Positions 16,624 to 25,257 are shown, counted from the stretch's first letter. The stretch is 48,710 bases of DNA from an uncultured Christensenella sp. (GCA_949878495.1 CATLAR010000003.1:1-48710), one strand, 5' to 3'. Notes: a model not told the origin generated them from the sequence alone. Numbers and translations: made by a program.

Positions 16624-17864
16624 TCCGCTACCCCCTCATCGCTGTTGATAAATATATGCGCTTCGAAGCCCTCTCCGTCCTCGCTTGTAAAATTGCATGT
16701 TCCGCCCAGCTTTTCGGCGTTTTCGCGTATGCCGCGCAGTCCGAAACCCTCTTTAACGTCGTCCGACACTCCCCCGCCGTTATCCGAAACGAGCAGGCTT
16801 ATACCGTCGCCGCCTTTAAGCTCTACGTAAAACGCCGTGGCTTTGCCGTGACGGATGCCGTTCGAAAGCAGTTCTTTCAGGCTGTTTACGATAAACCGAT
16901 AAACTTCCGCCGACGGGTGCACGTCGTCGAGGTCGAACCGCGCTTTTAAGTCGGTGCCGTCGATGGTCGCCGCGATAATTTCCTCCACCTCGTCCTTCAA
17001 GGGCTTGGTCTGAACCCTGCCCGCAAGCAAATGCACGCTCTCGCGCATTTGTTCGAGCGCGTTGCGCGCCTGAACGTTCGCCGAAATAATTCTGTTTTTG
17101 GCTTCGGCGGGGTCGTCGTCGATAAGCAGTTTCGCCGCCTCCGTCTGCATTATAACGGTTGTCATAGAATGTCCCGCCGTGTCGTGGATTTCGCGGGCGA
17201 TACGGTTGCGCTCCTCGAAAACCTTGGTCTGCGTAAGCTCTTCGTAAACGTTTTTTAACTTGGCGCGACTTTCGCCCGCCTCTTTTAGCGCGGCGGTAAG
17301 CGCAAGGTTGGTCTTGTAGAATTTGAGCAGAAACACGCATACTATATAGTCGATTACAAGCGCGAGAAGCCCGAAAAGCAGACCCGTTATGACGTCCAGC
17401 TCGCTTATATTCTGGGAATTGATTATACAGCCGACAATAAACGAAACCGAAAATATACCGCAGCTTACGCCGAACAGTATTGTTTTATCCCTGAATTTTT
17501 CCACGGAAATATAACATTGTGTCAACACTATGCAATAGATAGTCGACATAAACGAGTTGCCCGTAAGCACGCAGATTGCGAGGATAAGCGCCGAATCCAA
17601 GCCGTAAAAGACCATCTTGGCAACGAATTTGGTTATTACGAACGCGTTGACGATTTCCATACCCGTCAGAGCCACGCAACACGCGACGGTAATAAAAAAC
17701 GTGTAGTCGGAAATAAGATTACCGAAAGTCTGCGCGCAGATTACCGCCTCGATAATAACGAGCGTTACTATAAGAAATATTTTGATATATTTGATTATTT
17801 TCCGAGAGCCTATCTCGATTTTAACGCCGCCGTCCATACTTGCCGTTATTTTGTCAATTTTCAT
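16620..17864 (-). CDS. Sensor histidine kinase, HisKA_3 (NarL-type partner)
   Basis: 414 residues. About six hydrophobic helices between residues 27 and 180 leave almost no extracellular domain, implying an intramembrane-type sensor. The dimerisation/phospho-acceptor motif RNRIAREIHDTAGHSMTTVI puts the phosphorylated His at 227, followed by the ATPase motifs ELLSNGIRHG and SDNGGGVSDDVKEGFGLRGIRENAEKL. This is the HisKA_3 family that pairs with LuxR-type regulators such as the one overlapping its 3' end. Signal unknown. Confidence 0.92.
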   Translation of the reverse strand: MKIDKITASMDGGVKIEIGSRKIIKYIKIFLIVTLVIIEAVICAQTFGNLISDYTFFITVACCVALTGMEIVNAFVITKFVAKMVFYGLDSALILAICVLTGNSFMSTIYCIVLTQCYISVEKFRDKTILFGVSCGIFSVSFIVGCIINSQNISELDVITGLLFGLLALVIDYIVCVFLLKFYKTNLALTAALKEAGESRAKLKNVYEELTQTKVFEERNRIAREIHDTAGHSMTTVIMQTEAAKLLIDDDPAEAKNRIISANVQARNALEQMRESVHLLAGRVQTKPLKDEVEEIIAATIDGTDLKARFDLDDVHPSAEVYRFIVNSLKELLSNGIRHGKATAFYVELKGGDGISLLVSDNGGGVSDDVKEGFGLRGIRENAEKLGGTCNFTSEDGEGFEAHIFINSDEGVAE

Positions 17865-17885
17865 TTATTTTCCCGCTTAATTCAT

Positions 17886-17914
17886 TTTACCATAAATAAA
17901 AAAAAGTGTATAAT
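17886..17914 (+). promoter_or_regulatory. Promoter of the PepV-like peptidase unit
   Basis: TTTACC (17886-17891), 17 bp, TATAAT (17909-17914). Confidence 0.55.
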
Positions 17915-17947
17915 GATTTTAACAACTTTTTTTGATAACGGTACGCT

Positions 17948-19183
17948 ATGTTTGAAAATTTATTGAAAGATTTATCGCAAATAATCAAATTCGACTCCTC
18001 GCAAGCCCCCGCGGAAGAGGGCGCGCCCTTCGGAAAGGGCGCGCGGCTTACCCTTGACTACTTTCTTAAACTTGCCGCGTCGTTCGGCTTTGAAACGCGC
18101 GACTACGACGGGTATGCGGGCGAAGTAATATTCGGCGAGGGCGAAGAATTCGCCATACTCGCGCATCTGGACGTGGTTCCCGCGGGCAGCGGCTGGACTC
18201 ACGACCCCTTCGGCGGCGAGATCGACCGCGCGAACGAACGCGTTTGGGGCAGGGGCGCGATGGACGACAAGGGTCCCGCGATAATCACTCTTTACGCTAT
18301 GAAAGCGCTCAAAGACGAGGGGTTCGTGCCGCGCAGAAAAATCAAGCTCATCGTGGGCTGTAACGAAGAAAACGGCTGGGGTTGCATCGACTACTATACC
18401 AAGCACGCGCATATGCCCGACGAAGGGTTCTCGCCCGACGCGGACTTCCCCGTCATTTACGCCGAAAAGGGCATTCTGCATATAAAAGCGCGCTTTGACG
18501 CGGACGGCAATTTCAGCGGACTGCGCGGCGGCGAGCGCGCGAATATGGTCTGCGATTATTGCGAAGTAACCGCGGACTACGACGCGGCGCGGACGAAGAA
18601 ATACGGTCTGGCGACAGAAAACGGAAAGCTTTACGCGCGCGGAAAATCGGCGCACGGCTCCACTCCCGACGAGGGCGTGAACGCTATCGAGCCCGTTTTG
18701 AGATACCTCGGGTTGGACGGCGTTGCAGACGTTCTGTTCAGGGACGCGTTCGGGCTTAAAGAAATGCGCGACGAAACGGGCGCGCTGACTTTTTCGCCAA
18801 ACGTTATAGAGCAATCGGGGAGTTCCATATTCGTAACCTGCGATATAAGATATCCCGCAACGCGTTCGCGGGAGGATATATTGGGGGCAATTACCCTTCC
18901 TTACGAAATTTTATCCGAACAGGCGCCCCTGTATAACGACGCGAACGGCGCGCTTATCAAGACGCTTTGCGGCGTTTACAACGAGGTTACGGGGAAAAAT
19001 CTCAAACCCGTTGCCATAGGCGGCGGGACTTACGCGCGGGCGCTTAAATGCGGCGCGGCATTCGGTCCCGAAGAAGAGGGCGAAGAAAACACGATACATC
19101 AGGCGAACGAGTATATTACTTTCAAAAAGATAAAGACCTGCTTTGAAATTTACAGAAAAGCTATAGAAAAACTTACGCGTTAA
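17948..19183 (+). CDS. pepV: M20 family dipeptidase (PepV/Sapep-like)
   Basis: 411 residues. Two-zinc M20 peptidase: H73 and D75 in ILAHLDVVPAG, bridging D106 in RGAMDDKGP, catalytic/ligand Glu140-Glu141 in GCNEENGWG, a later Asp in SPDADFPV and a final His in ENTIHQANEY. The order and wording match PepV/Sapep dipeptidases, which cleave di- and some tripeptides in the cytoplasm. Shorter than typical PepV (about 465) mainly in the lid domain. No clear ribosome site before the ATG. It leads a four-gene run, with 14 bases to the next gene. Confidence 0.88.
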   Translation: MFENLLKDLSQIIKFDSSQAPAEEGAPFGKGARLTLDYFLKLAASFGFETRDYDGYAGEVIFGEGEEFAILAHLDVVPAGSGWTHDPFGGEIDRANERVWGRGAMDDKGPAIITLYAMKALKDEGFVPRRKIKLIVGCNEENGWGCIDYYTKHAHMPDEGFSPDADFPVIYAEKGILHIKARFDADGNFSGLRGGERANMVCDYCEVTADYDAARTKKYGLATENGKLYARGKSAHGSTPDEGVNAIEPVLRYLGLDGVADVLFRDAFGLKEMRDETGALTFSPNVIEQSGSSIFVTCDIRYPATRSREDILGAITLPYEILSEQAPLYNDANGALIKTLCGVYNEVTGKNLKPVAIGGGTYARALKCGAAFGPEEEGEENTIHQANEYITFKKIKTCFEIYRKAIEKLTR

Positions 19184-19197
19184 CGGCGGTAAAAATT

Positions 19198-20052
19198 ATG
19201 GGCAAGACTAAAAGACTGTCGAAAAGAATAATCGCCCTTATAGTCTGCGCGAGCATTCTCGGCGCGATTCTTTTTACTGCGCTCGGATTCTGGATAGCTT
19301 TCGAGGAAGCCGACAAAATCCAATGCTACTCGCCCGACTACGACAAAATAGATCTTACGGAAATTCTGGACAAGCCCGAACTGTCAGACGAAGATTACCA
19401 AACGCTGTACAGACAGACGGGGCTGACGAAAACGGGCGTTGACCGCGCGCTTGAAAAGGGCGAGCAGGGAAAAACGAAAATCAAAACCATACAAAACAAT
19501 CTGTTCGAAAAACACGACGTGCATAACGCGCTGTTCGCGCCCTTCGTATGCACGGACTATCTTGCGGACGGAAAACAGGTTGCGGCGATTTATCTGGAGA
19601 CGGGCGACGTGCTGGTATCCTCCTCCACCCATATTTCGGGGTTCAGGATAGGACACGCGGGGCTGGTTACCGACGGCGCGCGCGGCGAGATTTTGCAGGC
19701 GATGGCTTACGGCGCGCCCACTTTTACGGGACGGGTAAGCGATTTCACCAAGCGCGTGAATTTTATGGTGCTTTCTCCCAAGACCGACGCCGACACGAAA
19801 AAACAGGTTGCGGAGTACGCCCTTGAAACTTTTAAAGGCACTCCCTACGAGGGCACGATAGGCGTTTTTTCAAAGAAGGACAGACTCGATAAGACGCAAT
19901 GCGCGCACCTCGTCTGGCAGTCGTACCGCAAATTCGGGCTTGACCTTGACCACAACGGCGGCGCGCTGGTTACGCCGAAAGATTTTGCCAACTCGCCCGA
20001 AGTAGATATAGTTCAGGTTTTCGGGTTCGACCTTGATAACCTGTGGAAATAG
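19198..20052 (+). CDS. Signal-anchored permuted NlpC/P60-like (YiiX/papain-like) hydrolase
   Basis: 284 residues. Hydrophobic anchor at about residues 10-33, then a helical spacer and a domain starting with GDVLVSS (136-142). H153 in RIGHAGLV and C235 in KTQCAHLVWQSYRKFGLDL stand in the His-before-Cys order of circularly permuted NlpC/P60 proteins (YiiX, YebB, LRAT-like). This fold cleaves amide or ester bonds; in bacteria cell-wall peptide or lipid substrates are common. Its position after a cytoplasmic dipeptidase gene suggests peptide recycling from the wall, which is inference. The DK preceding TQCAH also resembles classical NlpC/P60 Cys loops. Confidence 0.75.
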   Translation: MGKTKRLSKRIIALIVCASILGAILFTALGFWIAFEEADKIQCYSPDYDKIDLTEILDKPELSDEDYQTLYRQTGLTKTGVDRALEKGEQGKTKIKTIQNNLFEKHDVHNALFAPFVCTDYLADGKQVAAIYLETGDVLVSSSTHISGFRIGHAGLVTDGARGEILQAMAYGAPTFTGRVSDFTKRVNFMVLSPKTDADTKKQVAEYALETFKGTPYEGTIGVFSKKDRLDKTQCAHLVWQSYRKFGLDLDHNGGALVTPKDFANSPEVDIVQVFGFDLDNLWK

Positions 20053-20068
20053 GGTTTCGGGGGTGAAT

Positions 20069-20872
20069 ATGAAAATCAATAAATCGGTTCTGCGCGTTGC
20101 GCGCATTATTTCGCTCGCCGTACTCTTGGCGGGACTTTTGGGAATATACGCGGGTTACACGAAAGAGATAGATATTTTGCTTATAATTTCTATTGCATTG
20201 GCGGTTTTGGGAGCATTAGCGCTGATATTGACGGGAGTGTTGCTCGCTTTGCCCGACAAAGAAATAAAAGACCGGCAAAGGTATCTTGCGCTCGCCGCGG
20301 CGGATAAAGACGGCGACAACGCGTTACAAAACTTTGATTACGCCGCCGCGCTTACGCAAATAAGACGAAATTACGCCGATGACGACGCTCCGAAGAAAAA
20401 CCGCTTCCATATCTCCCTCTCTGGCTTTTCAAAGGACTTTTCCGTGCTCGGCAGCGGGAAAATACGATACGGCTGTCTGGTAGAGGCGAACGACAAACTG
20501 TTCCGTCCCGTGCGCAACGAGAACGAAGTCGTTCCCGCGGTGTTCGTATATTCGACGGACTGGTACTTTGACGAAAACCCCGAAGAACTCAGGGATATTG
20601 CGAACACGGTCTATAACGACAGAGAGCACAATTTCCTTAAAAACGAGAAAAAATATTTCTTCAACGTGCGCCTGCCCGAGGAAATCTGCGACGGGAAAAG
20701 CGTTTACGCTACGGTAGTCGCCGTTTACAGACGGCACGTGCCGCTGGGTACGTTCTCTGGCGGGGATATAGTGCCGTTAATAGCCGACCCCGACCGCAAC
20801 GACGAAGCGTTTATAATAGACGCCAAGTATTGGAACGAGGAATTTATAGTAAAATTTATAAAAAATCTTTGA
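20069..20872 (+). CDS. Membrane protein with two N-terminal helices and a soluble domain, function unknown
   Basis: 267 residues from the ATG at 20069, chosen for the GGGGGTGA just upstream; a longer frame from 20033 has no such site. Two hydrophobic helices (about 9-27 and 33-60) are followed by a roughly 200-residue cytoplasmic-type domain rich in Asp, Asn and aromatic residues with beta-strand spacing. No recognised motif. It follows the hydrolase by 16 bases and precedes the 100-residue gene by 14 bases, so it belongs to the same transcript. Confidence 0.65.
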   Translation: MKINKSVLRVARIISLAVLLAGLLGIYAGYTKEIDILLIISIALAVLGALALILTGVLLALPDKEIKDRQRYLALAAADKDGDNALQNFDYAAALTQIRRNYADDDAPKKNRFHISLSGFSKDFSVLGSGKIRYGCLVEANDKLFRPVRNENEVVPAVFVYSTDWYFDENPEELRDIANTVYNDREHNFLKNEKKYFFNVRLPEEICDGKSVYATVVAVYRRHVPLGTFSGGDIVPLIADPDRNDEAFIIDAKYWNEEFIVKFIKNL

Positions 20873-20886
20873 TAAAGGAGCTATAT

Positions 20887-21189
20887 ATGAGAAAACTCAA
20901 CGTAAAAAGGAAATGGAGCATTATCGAGTGCGGCTCGCGCATTACGCTGTACGTCGAATGCCCCGCAGAGGAAGCCACCAACAAAATCGACGGCAAACCG
21001 TTCAAAGCCTATCCGCTTAAAAACGGTAAAACGGTTTCCGTTGAAATCGGCGACGAGCCCACCCTCGTAATCGTCGATTCCAGCACGATGTCGGTTTCCT
21101 ACACCGTCCCCGCGGGCACGGACGAGGTAAACCTGACCGCTGCGCCCCGTTACAACCCCGCGCAAGGCAATCCCTTCACTATCGGCTGA
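20887..21189 (+). CDS. Small beta-rich protein, function unknown
   Basis: 100 residues from the ATG at 20887 with AAAGGAG in front. No signal peptide or membrane segment. Alternating hydrophobic residues (ITLYVEC, TVSVEIG, TLVIVDSS, SVSYTVPAG) suggest an all-beta fold. Contains two Cys. Last gene before a strong terminator in the unit starting at 17948. Not assigned to a family. Confidence 0.65.
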   Translation: MRKLNVKRKWSIIECGSRITLYVECPAEEATNKIDGKPFKAYPLKNGKTVSVEIGDEPTLVIVDSSTMSVSYTVPAGTDEVNLTAAPRYNPAQGNPFTIG

Positions 21190-21195
21190 CGCTCG

Positions 21196-21230
21196 AAAAA
21201 TACCGCCGCGTTAAACGGCGGTATTTTTTT
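21196..21230 (+). terminator. Intrinsic terminator
   Basis: AAAATACCGCCG, loop, CGGCGGTATTTTTTT closes the peptidase unit. Confidence 0.9.
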
Positions 21231-21240
21231 ATGCAAATTT

Positions 21241-21312
21241 TTGTTGATTTGTCAACAAATTAATTTGACAGAATAAAATATTTATTGTATTATCAACTTA
21301 TTGATTAATCAA
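21241..21312 (+). promoter_or_regulatory. marR promoter flanked by inverted repeats
   Basis: TTGACA (21265-21270), 17 bp, TATTAT (21288-21293). Upstream is TTGTTGA-TTTG-TCAACAA (21241-21258); downstream ATCAA-CTTA-TTGAT (21292-21305) runs into the perfect palindrome TTGATTAATCAA (21301-21312). All contain TTGAT/TCAAC half-sites, the style of MarR operators, so autoregulation is likely. Confidence 0.7.
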
Positions 21313-21325
21313 CGACGGGGGCGGA

Positions 21326-21763
21326 ATGGAAAAGATATTCGAAACGTTTACGGTGACGATACTTAAAATCAATAAACTCGTAAACAAAATAAAACTCTTC
21401 GAAATGCAGGAATTCGACCTTAAAAGCGTGCACGTAATGTGCGTTTATTACCTCAACGAAAGCCGCGGCGGGCTGACTGCAAGCGAACTTATGAGGTTGA
21501 CGCTTGAGGACAAAGCGGCGATATCGCGCGCTTTGAAAACGCTTTCCGACAAAGGATATATCAGTTATAACGCCAATACGTACAACGCGGAAATAACGCT
21601 TACGGAAGAGGGCGTTAAAATTGCGGAGGCGATAAACGGAAAAGCGGCGCGGGCTGTTGCCGCGGGAAGCGCGGATTTTTCGGAGGAAGAACGGCTGTTT
21701 TTCTATCAATCGCTGAAAAAAATAGCCGATAATCTTGAAAATTATTATAGAAAATTATATTAA
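21326..21763 (+). CDS. MarR-family transcriptional regulator
   Basis: 145 residues. A helical N-terminus, a winged helix from about 30 to 100 with LTASELMRLTLEDKAAISRALKTLSDKGYI and a wing NAEITLTEEG, and a C-terminal dimerisation helix. MarR proteins bind palindromes and release them on ligand binding or oxidation. It is 23 bases upstream of the anchored hydrolase gene and flanked by palindromes, so it probably controls both genes. Only one Cys (residue 39), in the DNA-binding domain. Confidence 0.9.
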   Translation: MEKIFETFTVTILKINKLVNKIKLFEMQEFDLKSVHVMCVYYLNESRGGLTASELMRLTLEDKAAISRALKTLSDKGYISYNANTYNAEITLTEEGVKIAEAINGKAARAVAAGSADFSEEERLFFYQSLKKIADNLENYYRKLY

Positions 21764-21786
21764 AAACTTATTTTAAAGGAGCTTAT

Positions 21787-23070
21787 ATGCAAAAAATCAA
21801 AGATTTATGGAGCAAACTGTGGTTCAGAATACTCAGCGTCACGCTTGCCGTGCTGTTCGTGATTATTCTTGCGCTGGGCATTACGGTGGGTTGTCTTTGG
21901 GGCGACGTCATTTCCTCGGTTTCGAGCATTAAACTTTTACAGACGAGAAACGACGAAAATAACGAGGGCTCGGTTTACCGTATGGACGTGAAAGGCGGAT
22001 TCTACTTCGACAAGTTCCTTAAACAGGGCGGCGCGTCGAACGATACGGAACTCATTAAGTTCATAACTTCGAACATAACGAAGGGGCTTATCGACGTCAA
22101 CATAGGCGAATCGGACGTGAACTGCTCGGCGTTTATGGCGAAAACGCCCGAAAACGACGTGCTCTTTGCGCGGAACTACGATTTCAAGAAAACCAACGTA
22201 TGTATGACGATTTGCAACAACCCCGGCAAAGGCAGGTATAAGTCCTTTTCCACGGTCGACCTCAACTACGTAGGCATTGCGCCCGACGAGGAAGTCGAAA
22301 GTCTTATGGACAGAATAACCTGTTTTGCCGCGCCCTTCGCGCCGCTTGACGGTATGAACGAAGTCGGGCTGAGCTGCGGTATTTTTATGTCTTATCAGGG
22401 CAACGATCTGAGCCTGAACGACAGCGGCACGGTTGCAACCGACCAGAAAGACGAAAACAAAAAGAACATCACCTCCACCACTATGCAGAGAATGATTCTC
22501 GACTACTGCGCGACGGTTGACGAAGCGGTAGAAATGATTGAGGGTTTTAATCTGCACGATTCGGCTAAGTCGTCCTTCCACTATATGATAGCCGACGCAA
22601 CGGGCAAGAGCGCGATTTTAGAATGGCTGCCCGAGAACGGCACCGATTTGACGGATAACGACGGCTCGGCAAGAACGCTTAAAGTTATCTACAACACCGA
22701 CGAGAGGTACGACGAACTGAGAAACGGCGACGGGTTCAAGTATCAGTGGATAACGAACTTTATCGTCAACGACCACGATAGTTATTACGAGAATGACGAC
22801 GCAAAACCCGGCTGGGACAGATACGAGCATATTTACAACCGTCTGCACGATAGCGACGGCGTGCTTGCCGACGAGAATGCGGCGATGGATATACTCGCGG
22901 AGGTCGGCAGACGGACGTGGAAACCCAACGGAACGGCGGTCACCGTTCACAGCGTGGTGTATAATCTGACCGACAAAACCGTGCTTTGGGTCGCAAACGA
23001 GAACTTCGACGACAAAACCGCAACGTACAGCTATTCGTTTGAAACGGGTAAGCTGACGGCGTTAGCTTAA
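21787..23070 (+). CDS. Membrane-anchored choloylglycine hydrolase/penicillin acylase-like (linear amide hydrolase)
   Basis: 427 residues. Signal-anchor helix at about 12-37, a 70-residue spacer, then the enzyme. VNCSAFMAKTPENDVLFARNYDF places a probable catalytic Cys at 113 and matches the family start C-x-x-F...G/NDVLFxRNxDF. DGMNEVGLSCGIF, and late SVVYNLTDKTVLWV with the W/N-rich end, fit Ntn-hydrolases that open amide bonds of bile salts, penicillins, N-acyl amino acids or acyl-homoserine lactones. In this subfamily the Cys is not at the chain start, so maturation by cleavage before Cys113 is expected. AAAGGAG precedes the ATG. Substrate cannot be deduced. Confidence 0.8.
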   Translation: MQKIKDLWSKLWFRILSVTLAVLFVIILALGITVGCLWGDVISSVSSIKLLQTRNDENNEGSVYRMDVKGGFYFDKFLKQGGASNDTELIKFITSNITKGLIDVNIGESDVNCSAFMAKTPENDVLFARNYDFKKTNVCMTICNNPGKGRYKSFSTVDLNYVGIAPDEEVESLMDRITCFAAPFAPLDGMNEVGLSCGIFMSYQGNDLSLNDSGTVATDQKDENKKNITSTTMQRMILDYCATVDEAVEMIEGFNLHDSAKSSFHYMIADATGKSAILEWLPENGTDLTDNDGSARTLKVIYNTDERYDELRNGDGFKYQWITNFIVNDHDSYYENDDAKPGWDRYEHIYNRLHDSDGVLADENAAMDILAEVGRRTWKPNGTAVTVHSVVYNLTDKTVLWVANENFDDKTATYSYSFETGKLTALA

Positions 23071-23079
23071 ATTCAAAGA

Positions 23080-23107
23080 AGCCGAGTGAATCACTCGGCT
23101 TTTTTTA
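23080..23107. terminator. Bidirectional intrinsic terminator
   Basis: AGCCGAGTGA and TCACTCGGCT around one base, followed by a T-run. The stop codon of the opposite GNAT gene lies inside the stem. Confidence 0.85.
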
Positions 23108-23546
23108 TTTTTAGCATAAAATAATTTTTTAACTTAACGCCATAACGCTCCGCCTCCTGCTCCCTTACAACGCAATAACCGCGTTTTTCAAAGAACGATT
23201 TTGCGGTAACCGACGCATACGTAGTTATCTTTGAAAAAGGTTTCTCAAGCTCGTCGCATAACGCCGTGGCAACGCCTTGGTTCTGATAATCTTTATGCAC
23301 GTAAAGAAAATCCAGATAACCGCAGTTATCCATACTTGCAAAACCGACGGTAACGCCGCCTATTTCGGCAATTAAAGTATTTTGTCTGAGTAAATCGGCG
23401 CGGCGCGGACTCAGTACGTCCGCGCTCTTTGCCCAGGCGTTAAGCTGCTCCAAGTTGTAGTCTTTTGCGTTGACGGCGTGAACCGTTTCATATAATAATT
23501 TTGCCGCCGCACCGAAATCGCAGTCATTATATCGCCGTAAAATCAT
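23091..23546 (-). CDS. GNAT family N-acetyltransferase
   Basis: 151 residues, single GNAT domain. The acetyl-CoA pyrophosphate loop is LYVHKDYQNQGVATAL (motif A, Q/R-x-x-G-x-A), preceded by the beta strand GYLDFLYV and followed by the late FFEKRGYCVV motif. Transfers an acetyl group to an amine; acceptor unknown. Its start overlaps the stop of the P-loop kinase gene by 4 bases, so it is translated in a coupled unit with that gene and the upstream transporter. Confidence 0.87.
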   Translation of the reverse strand: MILRRYNDCDFGAAAKLLYETVHAVNAKDYNLEQLNAWAKSADVLSPRRADLLRQNTLIAEIGGVTVGFASMDNCGYLDFLYVHKDYQNQGVATALCDELEKPFSKITTYASVTAKSFFEKRGYCVVREQEAERYGVKLKNYFMLKIKKAE

Positions 23547-24052
23547 AATTCAATATCCACGCGGTAGTTTTTGTCGATAAGCACGTAATTAAGGTTGTAT
23601 TTTTTGCATTGCGATAAGTTGTAAAGATTATCTTTTATCAGCTCGGTCTTATCCGCGCCGCCCTCGATACGCTTTTCAATAACGCTTTCAAACTTTATTA
23701 TTTCGTCGAAATTATCGTTAATATATCCGGCGGTCATAATAAGACAGTAAAATTTAATTTCGGGCAAATACTTTTCGTCGAAATCTTTTTGCCAATCAAA
23801 GGGAATATAGCACCCCTCCACGATAAGATGCTGACCGTTTTCCACCGCCGTTTTTATCATTTCCCTTACTATCGCCCAAAGATAGGGCGTGAGCTTTTCG
23901 TCGTCGTTTACGGTAAGCGAGGTCTGCCCGCTTCTTATCAGTCCCATCTTTAAATGGTCGATAGAAAAATACGGCAATGAATACTTTTCCGTTAACCGTT
24001 GCGCCAACGCGGTTTTGCCCGTATGCGACGCGCCCGAAATCAAAACTATCAT
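23543..24052 (-). CDS. P-loop NTPase, small-molecule kinase-like (AAA/adenylate-kinase type)
   Basis: 169 residues. Walker A GASHTGKT (7-14) follows the first strand MIVLIS; HLIVEGCYIPFDW in the middle is the Walker B-like strand with acidic Glu, and helical lid residues follow (IEKRIEGGADKTELIKDN). This is the pattern of small P-loop kinases annotated as adenylate kinase-like or 2-phosphoglycerate-kinase-like. No specific substrate is recognised. GGAGGG is in front of the ATG, 12 bases after the transporter gene. Confidence 0.7.
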   Translation of the reverse strand: MIVLISGASHTGKTALAQRLTEKYSLPYFSIDHLKMGLIRSGQTSLTVNDDEKLTPYLWAIVREMIKTAVENGQHLIVEGCYIPFDWQKDFDEKYLPEIKFYCLIMTAGYINDNFDEIIKFESVIEKRIEGGADKTELIKDNLYNLSQCKKYNLNYVLIDKNYRVDIEL

Positions 24053-24064
24053 TTATCCCTCCAC

Positions 24065-25051
24065 TCAGAAATCGTATTTATCGTCTATTTCGCCGACCAA
24101 TTCTTCCAAAATATCTTCCATAGAAATAAGCCCGGTGATAACGCCGTTATCCTTTACTATCGCTTGCGGAACCTGCTGTTCCTGCAAAAGTTCAAACGTA
24201 TCCGATATTACGGCGTCGGATGTTATGTACAGCACGGGTTTTAAAATTTTGGTTAAGTCCGATTTATTGCCGAGCAACATTTCGTAAAAGTCGGCGCGGT
24301 ATAAAATGCCTATGATATCCCGCTTGTTTTCGTCGTAAACGGGAACCCTTGAAAAATTGCTCTCGACGAAAACTTTTTTGATTGATTTAAAACCGTCGGT
24401 TATACAAACCGCAGTTATGTCTTCGGCTTTCGTCATTACCTTTTCTACTTTGGTTTCGTCAAACTTTATCGTGTTTTGTATTATTTCCGCTTCCGAATCG
24501 GCAAGCACGCCTTCGGCGGCTATGTTGTCAACCATTAACGCAAATTCTTCTTCCGTCATCGTCGGTCTTTTCTTATCAAGACGAAAAACCTTGTTGACGA
24601 GTTTTTTCCAGCCTTCGAAAATCAAAGTAAGCGGCGTGAAAATAATTTCAAAGAAATAAAGTATTCTCACCGAAAACATTGCAAATTCTTCGGGGCGTTC
24701 TTTCGCAATACTTTTAGGCGTAATTTCCCCGAAAGTCAGTACCAGCACCGTCATTACAACGGTTGACAAGGTTACGCCCAAATCTCCGAACCAAAACGTA
24801 AATACTATGGTTGCTATAGAAGCCGAAGCAATGTTTACGATATTGTTGCCTATAAGCAAAGTGGATAAAAGTTTATTATAATTTTCGCTCATTTTCAAAA
24901 CGAGCTTCGCCGATTTTTTCGTGCGCGACAGACTTTTGACTCTGACTTGCGATATACTCGTAAACGCCGTTTCCGAAGCCGAGAAGAACGCCGAAAATAC
25001 GAGCAGAATACATAAAACTATAATAAGCGCTATTGCGGTGCCTAAGTTCAT
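24065..25051 (-). CDS. CNNM/CorC-type (DUF21-CBS) transporter, lacking the CorC C-terminal domain
   Basis: 328 residues. DUF21 membrane domain (about 1-145) with FFSASETAFTSIS and GNNIVNIASASIAT, three to four helices, and FGEITPKSIAK, all typical of the family. Two CBS domains follow (about 195-315; FSRVPVYDENKRDIIGILYRAD and PQAIVKDNGVITGLISMEDILEELVGEI). It ends right after the second CBS pair and lacks the usual CorC_HlyC cytoplasmic domain. Relatives such as MpfA mediate Mg2+ export and resistance. GGAGG at 25059-25063 is the ribosome site. The gene is preceded by a roughly 200-base leader with its own terminator and short ORF. Confidence 0.88.
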   Translation of the reverse strand: MNLGTAIALIIVLCILLVFSAFFSASETAFTSISQVRVKSLSRTKKSAKLVLKMSENYNKLLSTLLIGNNIVNIASASIATIVFTFWFGDLGVTLSTVVMTVLVLTFGEITPKSIAKERPEEFAMFSVRILYFFEIIFTPLTLIFEGWKKLVNKVFRLDKKRPTMTEEEFALMVDNIAAEGVLADSEAEIIQNTIKFDETKVEKVMTKAEDITAVCITDGFKSIKKVFVESNFSRVPVYDENKRDIIGILYRADFYEMLLGNKSDLTKILKPVLYITSDAVISDTFELLQEQQVPQAIVKDNGVITGLISMEDILEELVGEIDDKYDF

Positions 25052-25098
25052 AAATAAACCTCCGAATTTAAAATTTTATTTTTAAATAAAGATGAGTA

Positions 25099-25227
25099 TT
25101 ACACGCCCGTAAACCTCCGCAAAAAAGCAAAAAAACACAGTCCGCATTTTCCGTGCAGACTATGTTTAATCGGTTTATAGTGAAATAACGTTTTATCAGT
25201 GGCGACGCAACTTGGGTCGTCAACCAT
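25099..25227 (-). CDS. Candidate 42-residue leader ORF overlapping a terminator
   Basis: ATG at 25227 with AAGGAG 10 bases upstream; stop at 25099. The peptide begins MVDDPSCVATDKTLFHYKP and later has three Cys and a Phe-rich, basic end. The reading frame passes straight through the terminator hairpin (25133-25167) and ends 48 bases before the transporter start. A real gene product would not carry an intrinsic terminator in its middle, so a regulatory leader peptide is the simplest reading. The acidic/proline N-terminus resembles that of MgtL leaders. No homologue is known to me; chance ORF remains possible. Confidence 0.5.
   Translation of the reverse strand: MVDDPSCVATDKTLFHYKPIKHSLHGKCGLCFFAFLRRFTGV
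25121..25167 (-). terminator. Attenuator-type intrinsic terminator in the CNNM-like leader
   Basis: On the minus strand AAACATAGTCTGCA (25167-25154) pairs along all 14 positions (two G-U) with TGCGGACTGTGTTT (25146-25133), then a T-rich run interrupted by GC (25132-25121). It sits between the promoter and the transporter gene. Confidence 0.8.
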
Positions 25228-25257
25228 ATTTAAGTAACTCCTTAAAAAGATAAATCT

